Below, in pieces: positions 58,452 to 64,000 of a DNA stretch of 64,000 bases (the first letter of the stretch is position 1; the number at the start of each line of letters is the position of its first letter). A program made the translations under genes and the position numbers. The notes beneath the pieces were generated by a model. It ran no database searches. It worked only from the letters and a program-made list of their open reading frames with translations, and had not been told where the DNA came from. The stretch is from Virgisporangium aurantiacum. GTDB taxonomy: Bacteria; Actinomycetota; Actinomycetes; Mycobacteriales; Micromonosporaceae. The DNA lies in assembly GCF_016863635.1 (NCBI RefSeq), contig NZ_BOPG01000006.1:164560-228559 (forward strand), given 5' to 3'.

Positions 58452-59518
58452 AGCGCCAGCCAGTCGCGCACGACTGCGGCGCCCCGCACGATCCTGTCCG
58501 TCTCCACGTGCTCTTCGCGCGTGTGCGCGAGGTTCGGGTCACCCGGGCCGAAATTCAATGCCGGGACGCCCAGAGCGGCGAACCGCGCCACGTCGGTCCA
58601 GCCCAGCTTCGCCTGCGGCGCTCCACCGGCGGCCGCCAGGAACTCTTTCGCCGCCGGCGCGTCCAGCCCGGGCAGCGCGCCCGGCGCCACGTCGACGAAC
58701 CGCACGTCGAACCCCTCGAACAGCTCGCGCACGTGCCGCTGCGCCGCCGCGCCGTCCCGGTCGGGAGCGAACCGGAAGTTGACCTCGATGTCGCACTCGT
58801 CGGGGATCACGTTGCCGGCCACACCACCCGAGATGCGCACCGCGTTCAGGCCCTCCCGGTAGGTGCAGCCGTCGATCGTCACCGTGCGGGGTTCATATGC
58901 CGCGAGCCGCGCGAGCACCGCGCCCGCCGCGTGGATCGCGTTCGAACCCAGCCAGCTCCGCGCCGAGTGGGCCCGCCGGCCGGTCGTGGTGACCTGTGCC
59001 CGCAGCGTGCCCTGGCAGCCCGCCTCCACCAGCCCGTACGTCGGTTCCAGCAGCACCGCGAACGCGGCGTCGGTGAGCAGGTCGGGCCGCTCGGCGGCGA
59101 GCCGTCGCAGCCCATTGCGCTCGCTCTCGACCTCTTCGCAGTCGTAGAAAAAATAGGTGACGTCGTGCCGCGGCGCCGGCACCGTCGCGGCCAGGTGCAG
59201 CGCGATCGCGACGCCGCTCTTCATGTCCGAGGTGCCGCAGCCGTGCATGATCCCGTTCTCGGTGCGGGACGGCAGGTTGCCCGCGATCGGCACGGTGTCG
59301 AGGTGCCCGGCCAGCACCACCCGCTGCGGCCGCCCCAGCTCGGTGCGCGCCACGACCGTGTTGCCGAACCGCGTGACGGTGAGGTGTTCGAGCGGCTCCA
59401 GCGCGGCGACGACCTCGGTGGCGATGCGGTCCTCGTCGCCCGACACGGACTCGATGTCGACCAGCACCCGCGTCAGCTCCACGGGGTCGGCCAGCACGGC
59501 CGGGGTCAGGGTGGTCAT
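58448..59518 (-). CDS. dapE: Succinyl-diaminopimelate desuccinylase
   Basis: 356 residues. M20 metallopeptidase fold: His72 and Asp74 (AGHLDTVP), Asp98 (GTSDMKSG), Glu128/129 (YDCEEVE) and a C-terminal His ligand in [10 protein letters not shown]. Hydrolyses N-succinyl-LL-diaminopimelate in lysine synthesis. ATG is 36 bp from the divergent dapD start, and a TAGGGT box precedes it by 6 nt. Confidence 0.95.
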   Translation of the reverse strand: MTTLTPAVLADPVELTRVLVDIESVSGDEDRIATEVVAALEPLEHLTVTRFGNTVVARTELGRPQRVVLAGHLDTVPIAGNLPSRTENGIMHGCGTSDMKSGVAIALHLAATVPAPRHDVTYFFYDCEEVESERNGLRRLAAERPDLLTDAAFAVLLEPTYGLVEAGCQGTLRAQVTTTGRRAHSARSWLGSNAIHAAGAVLARLAAYEPRTVTIDGCTYREGLNAVRISGGVAGNVIPDECDIEVNFRFAPDRDGAAAQRHVRELFEGFDVRFVDVAPGALPGLDAPAAKEFLAAAGGAPQAKLGWTDVARFAALGVPALNFGPGDPNLAHTREEHVETDRIVRGAAVVRDWLAL

Positions 59519-59554
59519 GGGCCGACCCTAACGAGGTCGGTAGGGTCTTCGAGC
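59519..59554. promoter_or_regulatory. Divergent dapE-dapD promoter
   Basis: 36 bp separate the starts. ACCCTA (59525-59530), read on minus as TAGGGT, stands 6 nt before the dapE ATG. TAGGGT (59541-59546) stands 8 nt before the dapD GTG. The boxes form an inverted pair (GACCCTA ... TAGGGTC). Both mRNAs look leaderless and could be controlled by one bound protein. Confidence 0.6.
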
Positions 59555-60463
59555 GTGGGCCACAACGTCAGCGCCGCCTGGGGGCTCGCCCAGGCCACCG
59601 TTACGACCGACGGACAGATCCTCGACGCGTGGTACCCGGGCGGAAGCCTGGGCCTCGGCGCGCCGCCGGCGGAGGCGCAACCGGTAGCCGGTGCGGCGCC
59701 GACGGCAAAGCTGGTGGTCATCGAGTCGCTGGCCGACCCGCCCGCCGACACGTACGACGCGTACCTGCGGCTGCACCTGCTCTCGCACCGCGTCATCCGG
59801 CCGCACGACGCGAACATGGACGGCATCTTCGGCGTGCTGCCGAACGTCGCCTGGACGTCGGCCGGCCCGTGCGCGCCCGACCGGGTCGACGACCTGCGCG
59901 CCGCGCAGCGGGCCGCCGGCCAGCACCTGACGATCTTCGGGGTGGACAAGTTCCCCCGCATGGTCGACTACGTGGTGCCGTCCGGGGTGCGCATCGCCGA
60001 CGCCGACCGGGTGCGCCTCGGCGCCCACCTCGCGGCCGGCACCACCGTGATGCACGAGGGCTTCGTCAACTACAACGCCGGCACGCTGGGCGCATCGATG
60101 GTCGAGGGCCGCATCTCGGCCGGCGTCGTCGTCGGTGAGGGCAGCGACGTCGGCGGCGGTGCGTCGATCATGGGGACGCTCAGCGGCGGTGGCAAGGAGG
60201 TCATCCGCATCGGCGAGCGCTGCCTCATCGGCGCCAACGGCGGGTGCGGCATCTCCCTCGGCGACGACTGCGTGATCGAGGCCGGCACCTACGTCACCGC
60301 CGGCGCCAAGGTGAAGCTGCCCGACGGCACGGTGGTGAAGGCGCGTGACCTGTCGGGTCAGCCGGGCCTGCTGTTCATCCGCAACTCGCAGACCGGTGCC
60401 CTGGAGGTCCGTAACCGGGCCGGCGGAAAGATCGAGCTGAACGCGGCCCTGCACGCGAACTAG
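59555..60463 (+). CDS. dapD: Tetrahydrodipicolinate N-succinyltransferase (actinobacterial type)
   Basis: 302 residues from GTG at 59555. The C-terminal half is a left-handed beta-helix with hexapeptide repeats ([39 protein letters not shown]). Transfers succinyl from succinyl-CoA onto tetrahydrodipicolinate, the step before DapC and DapE. The N-terminal part fits the actinobacterial DapD class and differs from the E. coli type. Confidence 0.93.
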   Translation: MGHNVSAAWGLAQATVTTDGQILDAWYPGGSLGLGAPPAEAQPVAGAAPTAKLVVIESLADPPADTYDAYLRLHLLSHRVIRPHDANMDGIFGVLPNVAWTSAGPCAPDRVDDLRAAQRAAGQHLTIFGVDKFPRMVDYVVPSGVRIADADRVRLGAHLAAGTTVMHEGFVNYNAGTLGASMVEGRISAGVVVGEGSDVGGGASIMGTLSGGGKEVIRIGERCLIGANGGCGISLGDDCVIEAGTYVTAGAKVKLPDGTVVKARDLSGQPGLLFIRNSQTGALEVRNRAGGKIELNAALHAN

Positions 60464-61125
60464 TCGAGTACCGGCTCCGTCATCGCGAACCTCGCCTCCA
60501 CCGACGCGTACACCTGCTGGAGGCGGGGTTCCAGGTCGAACGACGGTGCGCTGGAGTCGCCGGCCGCGCTGAAGGCCATCGCGCGCATCGTCTGCGGGGC
60601 GCCGTAGTCGGCCGTCGGAGCCGATCCGGAGAGACCCGCGTCGGACAGTTGCAGCAGCCGGGTGATCCGGGCACCGAGCGCCTCGGCGTACTCGCGGGCC
60701 CGGGTGAGGGCGTCGCCGATCGCGTCGTGCCGGGCCTGCCGGTGGGCCGGGCTGTCCGGACGCAGCGCCCAGTACGGCCCGGCGACGGTCGTCTGGTCCT
60801 GGTCGGCGAGCCGGAGCATCAGGTCACCGAGCACCGCGAAGTCGACCACGGTCAGCTGGAGCGTGACGCTGCCCCGGTAGCCGACGACCCGCTCGCCCGG
60901 CCCCCGGGTCTCCGGGTACACGTGCACGCCGTTCGTCTCGCGGCGCTCGATCGCCTCGGCGTAGCCGTCCAGCAGCGTCCCGAGCGCCGCCGACCGCTCG
61001 GCCAGGCGGGTCAGCGCCGCCTGGCGCTCCCGGTCGCGCGCGGCGACGGTGACGCTGACGGTCGCGATCTCCGGCGGTACCTCGCGGTTGATCTCTCCGC
61101 GCACGGCGACGACTGGCTCGGTCAT
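60460..61125 (-). CDS. SIMPL-domain (DUF541) protein
   Basis: 221 residues. [23 protein letters not shown] at the N-terminus and the long helix near [20 protein letters not shown] are SIMPL features. Function uncertain; some relatives bind signalling kinases. No signal peptide is seen. The stop overlaps the dapD stop; the gene follows dapC by 9 nt. Confidence 0.87.
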   Translation of the reverse strand: MTEPVVAVRGEINREVPPEIATVSVTVAARDRERQAALTRLAERSAALGTLLDGYAEAIERRETNGVHVYPETRGPGERVVGYRGSVTLQLTVVDFAVLGDLMLRLADQDQTTVAGPYWALRPDSPAHRQARHDAIGDALTRAREYAEALGARITRLLQLSDAGLSGSAPTADYGAPQTMRAMAFSAAGDSSAPSFDLEPRLQQVYASVEARFAMTEPVLD

Positions 61126-61134
61126 GGACCGACG

Positions 61135-62235
61135 CTAGCGCAGCCGGCGCACCGCTTCGGCCACCCGCTCGTCGGTGCCGGTGAGCGCGACCCGGACGTG
61201 CTTGGCGCCGGCCGGGCCGTAGAACTCGCCGGGCGCGGCCAGGATCCCCAGCGTCGCCAGCCGGTCGACGGTCTCCCAGCACGGGTTGCCGTCGGTGACC
61301 CACAGGTAGAGGCCGGCCTCGGAGTCGTCGATGGTGAACCCGGCGGCGGTGAGCGCGCCGGACAGGGCCTCGCGGCGGGCCGCGTACCGGGCCCGCTGGG
61401 CACCGACGTGCTCCTCGTCGGCGAGGGCGGCGGCCATCGCCGCCTGCACGGGCGCGGGGACGATCAGCCCGCCGTGCTTGCGCACCTCGAGCAGGTCGGC
61501 GACCAGTTCCGGGTCACCGGCGACGAAACCGGCCCGGTACCCGGCCAGGTTCGACCGTTTCGACAGCGAGTGGACGGCGAGCACGCCCTCGACACCGCCA
61601 AGTGACAATGCCGACACCGGCGGGGCCGCCGGGTCCCAGCCCAGCGAGAGGTAGCACTCGTCGCTGGCCACCACCGCACCCACGGCCCGGCCCCACTCGA
61701 CGATCGCCGCCAGGTCGGCGGCCGGCAGCACCCGACCGGTCGGGTTGCCGGGCGAGTTGACCCAGACCAGCCGCACCCCGGCCGGATCGACCTCGACCTG
61801 GGGCCGGTCGGACCGGACCACCTCGGCTCCGGCGAGCCGCACCCCCACCTCGTACGTGGGGTAGCAGACCGACGGGATCACCACCACGTCGCCGGGGCCG
61901 AGCCCGAGCAGCGTCGGCAGCCCGGCCACCAGCTCCTTCGAGCCGATCGTGGGCAGCACGGCGAAGCCCCCGGTGACGCCGGTGTGCCGGACCACCCAGT
62001 CGGTGATCGCCGCACGCAGGGCCGGGCTACCCGCGGTGAGCGGGTAGCCGGGCGAGTCGGCGGCACCGACGAGCGCGGCCTGCACCGCGGCCGGCACCGG
62101 GTCGACCGGTGTGCCGATCGACAGGTCGACGATGCCGCCCGGGTGCTCCGCCGCCCGTTTCTTCGCCGGGGCGAGAAGATCCCACGGGAAGTCGGGCAGC
62201 GGGCGGCGACGCCGACCGGCCGGCGAGCCGGTCAG
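61135..62235 (-). CDS. dapC: Succinyl-diaminopimelate aminotransferase, CTG start
   Basis: 366 residues from CTG at 62235. Fold-type I PLP enzyme: [29 protein letters not shown], and Lys in [14 protein letters not shown] binds PLP. Acts on N-succinyl-2-amino-6-ketopimelate, adjacent to dapD and dapE. No ATG, GTG or TTG lies in the relevant stretch. The CTG overlaps the fdxA stop (CTGA), with GGGAG about 8 nt upstream. The protein begins [18 protein letters not shown]. Confidence 0.9.
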   Translation of the reverse strand: MTGSPAGRRRRPLPDFPWDLLAPAKKRAAEHPGGIVDLSIGTPVDPVPAAVQAALVGAADSPGYPLTAGSPALRAAITDWVVRHTGVTGGFAVLPTIGSKELVAGLPTLLGLGPGDVVVIPSVCYPTYEVGVRLAGAEVVRSDRPQVEVDPAGVRLVWVNSPGNPTGRVLPAADLAAIVEWGRAVGAVVASDECYLSLGWDPAAPPVSALSLGGVEGVLAVHSLSKRSNLAGYRAGFVAGDPELVADLLEVRKHGGLIVPAPVQAAMAAALADEEHVGAQRARYAARREALSGALTAAGFTIDDSEAGLYLWVTDGNPCWETVDRLATLGILAAPGEFYGPAGAKHVRVALTGTDERVAEAVRRLR

Positions 62236-62558
62236 TGCTCGGTCTCCCGCGGCGGCTGGGCCGCGACGAAGGTGGCGTCCTTGTCGAGCTTTCCGACCTT
62301 CGACGCCCCACCCGGCGACCCGAGATCCTCGAAGAACTCGTAGTTGGCCGCCGTGTAGTCCTTCCACTGCTCCGGCACGTCGTCCTCGTAGAAGATCGCC
62401 TCCACGGGGCAGACCGGCTCGCACGCACCACAGTCGACGCATTCGTCTGGGTGGATGTAGAGCATCCGGTTGCCCTCGTAGATGCAGTCGACCGGGCACT
62501 CCTCGATGCAGGCCCTGTCGAGCAGGTCGACACACGGTTCGGCAATTATGTAGGTCAC
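62232..62558 (-). CDS. fdxA: Seven-iron ferredoxin
   Basis: 108 residues. Cysteines at 9, 17, 21, 25 (3Fe-4S/4Fe-4S type site) and 40, 43, 46, 50 (4Fe-4S) make the FdxA pattern. The C-terminal Tyr/Phe-rich part is typical. Electron carrier; plausible donors/acceptors include the sulfite reductase in this window, though not shown. GTG start. Confidence 0.95.
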   Translation of the reverse strand: MTYIIAEPCVDLLDRACIEECPVDCIYEGNRMLYIHPDECVDCGACEPVCPVEAIFYEDDVPEQWKDYTAANYEFFEDLGSPGGASKVGKLDKDATFVAAQPPRETEH

Positions 62559-62637
62559 GACTGCTGTTCCTCCCAGGGCGCTACCAGTCCGCTACGCCCA
62601 TCCGGAGCTTAGTATCCCGGTTCGGGGGTGGTCGATC

Positions 62638-63579
62638 GTGCAGGGAGCCGTCCCAAGTCCAACCGACATCGGACACCGGGTCGTGGTACGTCGGGTGGTG
62701 GGGCAGCGGGGCGGACGTCCGGTGCAGTCCGATTCGATCGGCGTGCTCACGGGCGTCACCGAGACGCATCTCACAGTCCGCACGGCCGACGGTGAGATCG
62801 ATATCGCGCTCGCGGCCGTCACGGCCGCGAAGCGCATCCCGGACCGGCGGGCCCGCAGCGCCACCGAGCGACTCGAACTGGTCGCGGCCGCCGGCTGGCC
62901 GCCGGTCGAGCAGGGTCGGCTCGGCGACTGGCTGCTGCGCGCGTCGGGCGGGTGGACCGGGCGCGGGAACTCCGCGCTCGCGGTCGGCGATCCGGGCCGG
63001 CCGGTGGCCGAGGCGGTCGACGCGGTGATCGACTGGTACGGCGAGCGCGGGCAGCGCCCGATGATCGCCGTGCCGTTGCCGCTGGGCCGGCGGGTACAGC
63101 CCGAACTCGACCGCCGCGGCTGGGACACGATCACGCCGACCCTCGTGCAGACCGCCATGCTCTCCGATCTGCCCGCATCGGCCGATCCGTCGGTGGTGCT
63201 CATGCGCGAGCCGACCGAGGAGTGGTTCGCCGGGGTCGGCGGGCGGAAGGGTGGCCTGCCGCCGGCGGCACGGGCGATCCTCACCGGCGTGCCGTCGGCG
63301 CGCTTCGCGGCCGGATACTCCCCCGACGGCGCCCTGGTCGCCACCGCGCGGGGCACGGTGGTCGACGGCTGGCTGGGCATCACGGTCGTCGGGGTCGAGC
63401 CGGACCAGCGGCGACGCGGGTGGGCCCGTCGGCTCACGCTCGCCCTGGCGGACTGGGCCGCCGGTGCCGGCGCCGAGCGGGCGTACCTGCAGGTCGAGGA
63501 GGCGAACACCGCCGCCCGCCGGTTGTACGAAGGGCTCGGGTTCGGCACCGCGCACATGTACGTGGTGCGCCTACCGTAG
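62638..63579 (+). CDS. GNAT acetyltransferase with N-terminal beta domain
   Basis: 313 residues from GTG at 62638. N-terminal 70 residues form a small beta-barrel-like region (GHRVVVRRVVGQRGGRP ... TADGEIDIALAAVTAAKR). The C-terminal GNAT domain has VVGVEPDQRRRGWARRLTLAL. The substrate is unknown. The stop is 9 nt inside the convergent DUF6232 gene. Confidence 0.87.
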   Translation: MQGAVPSPTDIGHRVVVRRVVGQRGGRPVQSDSIGVLTGVTETHLTVRTADGEIDIALAAVTAAKRIPDRRARSATERLELVAAAGWPPVEQGRLGDWLLRASGGWTGRGNSALAVGDPGRPVAEAVDAVIDWYGERGQRPMIAVPLPLGRRVQPELDRRGWDTITPTLVQTAMLSDLPASADPSVVLMREPTEEWFAGVGGRKGGLPPAARAILTGVPSARFAAGYSPDGALVATARGTVVDGWLGITVVGVEPDQRRRGWARRLTLALADWAAGAGAERAYLQVEEANTAARRLYEGLGFGTAHMYVVRLP

Positions 63580-63999
63580 GGGCAGGGCCTCGACGGCGCG
63601 CCGCAAAGCGCGGGTGACCTGGCCGAACTCGCGATCGTCGCGGCTGCTGAACAGCACCAGGGTGGTGCCCCGGTAACGGGCCTGCAGGTCGAACCGCGGC
63701 GGCCAGCGGCGGGCGCTGACGATCGCCACCACGCACGGCACCACCAGCAGGATCGTCGCCAACAGGATCGCCAGCGGCGCCATGACCATGGCCACCACCG
63801 GTATGACGATGGGCGTCTGCGCGATCGCGATCACCGTGCTGATCAGGACGGCCGGGTGGAACGGGCCGCGCACCGTGCCCAGCGCTTGCAACTCGGCCAC
63901 CTCGTACCGGGCGGAGCCGACGATCAGGTACTGGTTCGTCACGGCTACGTCGGGGCCCCGGTAGTACCAGGTGACGGGCCGCCGCGGCGGCGGCGACAT
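63571..63999 (-). CDS. DUF6232-like membrane protein
   Basis: 142 residues from ATG at 63999, so the start is close to the window edge and an upstream start cannot be excluded. The N-terminal part carries the pattern of DUF6232 (VTNQYLIVGSARYEVAEL). Two adjacent hydrophobic segments (AVLISTVIAIAQTPIVIPVV; APLAILLATILLVVPCVVAI) follow. A C-terminal arginine-rich tail is cytosolic. Function unknown. Confidence 0.78.
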   Translation of the reverse strand: MSPPPRRPVTWYYRGPDVAVTNQYLIVGSARYEVAELQALGTVRGPFHPAVLISTVIAIAQTPIVIPVVAMVMAPLAILLATILLVVPCVVAIVSARRWPPRFDLQARYRGTTLVLFSSRDDREFGQVTRALRRAVEALPLR

Positions 64000-64000
64000 C

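Noticed and set aside
58265..59554. Upstream extension of the dapD frame to 58265
   Set aside because: The added part is the antisense of dapE. The dapD N-terminus begins at GTG 59555, eight bases after a TAGGGT box.

Overview
The window is high-GC chromosomal DNA of an actinobacterium. It carries RsrA/SigR and mycoredoxin (a mycothiol-type redox system), three WhiB-family or WhiB-associated loci, PdtaS, AdnA/AdnB, UvrD2, an actinobacterial-type DapD and many GTG starts. From memory, much of the gene order matches the conserved actinobacterial blocks known in Mycobacterium tuberculosis as Rv3193c-Rv3202c (UPF0182, PDZ protease, metalloprotease, ThiF-like, ABC1, whiB7, uvrD2, mrx1, nudC, adnB, adnA) and Rv3220c-Rv3228 (pdtaS, biotinyl protein, anti-sigma, sigma, SRAP, aroA, rsgA). 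A Micromonosporales-like host is my guess; the sequence alone does not prove it.

Layout. 0-1.2 kb: tail of an unidentified gene, a perfect terminator, a zinc-ribbon/proline-rich protein and a block of four alternating inverted repeats. 1.2-4.8 kb: sulfur assimilation operon (sulfite reductase, small CxxC protein, cysH, sirohydrochlorin chelatase), three of its junctions being 4-nt overlaps, preceded by a short leader peptide with the RRHVD...C signature. 4.8-10.8 kb: pdtaS, lipoprotein, GNAT, biotinyl carrier, rsrA, sigR (with a possible 58-codon longer isoform), hydrolase, WhiB, SRAP protein. 10.9-20.9 kb: aroA, rsgA (apparently starting at CTG), hisN and assorted small, secreted or membrane proteins. 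20.9-24.6 kb: an accessory patch with a decayed AbiEii-type toxin gene next to a divergent intact AbiEi/AbiEii pair, ending at an initiator tRNA-Met gene. 24.7-35.2 kb: UPF0182 protein, PDZ/S16 protease, metalloproteases, a DnaA-box cluster, ThiF-like protein and ABC1 kinase. 35.2-43.4 kb: whiB7 with uORF and attenuator, uvrD2, mrx1, nudC, an M16 peptidase pair and a membrane-anchored protein. 43.4-49.2 kb: an accessory-looking stretch with a two-TM miniprotein behind an SD-sequestering hairpin, a large LAL regulator, a small exported peptide and a Cys-rich YidD. 49.2-57.4 kb: adnB/adnA, an NTF2-like protein and two LOG-family proteins. 57.4-64 kb: DUF3152 protein, dapE/dapD sharing a 36-bp divergent promoter, SIMPL protein, dapC (apparently CTG start), fdxA, GNAT and DUF6232 proteins.

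How the genes work together. CysH and sulfite reductase feed sulfide and the chelatase supplies the siroheme pathway; FdxA-type ferredoxin is a plausible electron donor. SigR/RsrA and mycoredoxin form the thiol-stress response. In Streptomyces WblC (WhiB7) is linked to SigR, and both are present here. DapC, DapD and DapE are three successive steps of the succinylase lysine/diaminopimelate route. UvrD2 and AdnAB serve DNA repair.

No CRISPR array, rRNA, insertion sequence, integrase or complete prophage was recognised. The best candidates for undescribed biology are regulatory or small-protein features: the DnaA-box cluster far from any visible origin gene, two CTG starts at CTGA junctions, the hairpin-gated two-TM miniprotein, the exported peptide beside the LAL regulator, and the recurring CCAC(A/T)GTGG palindrome.
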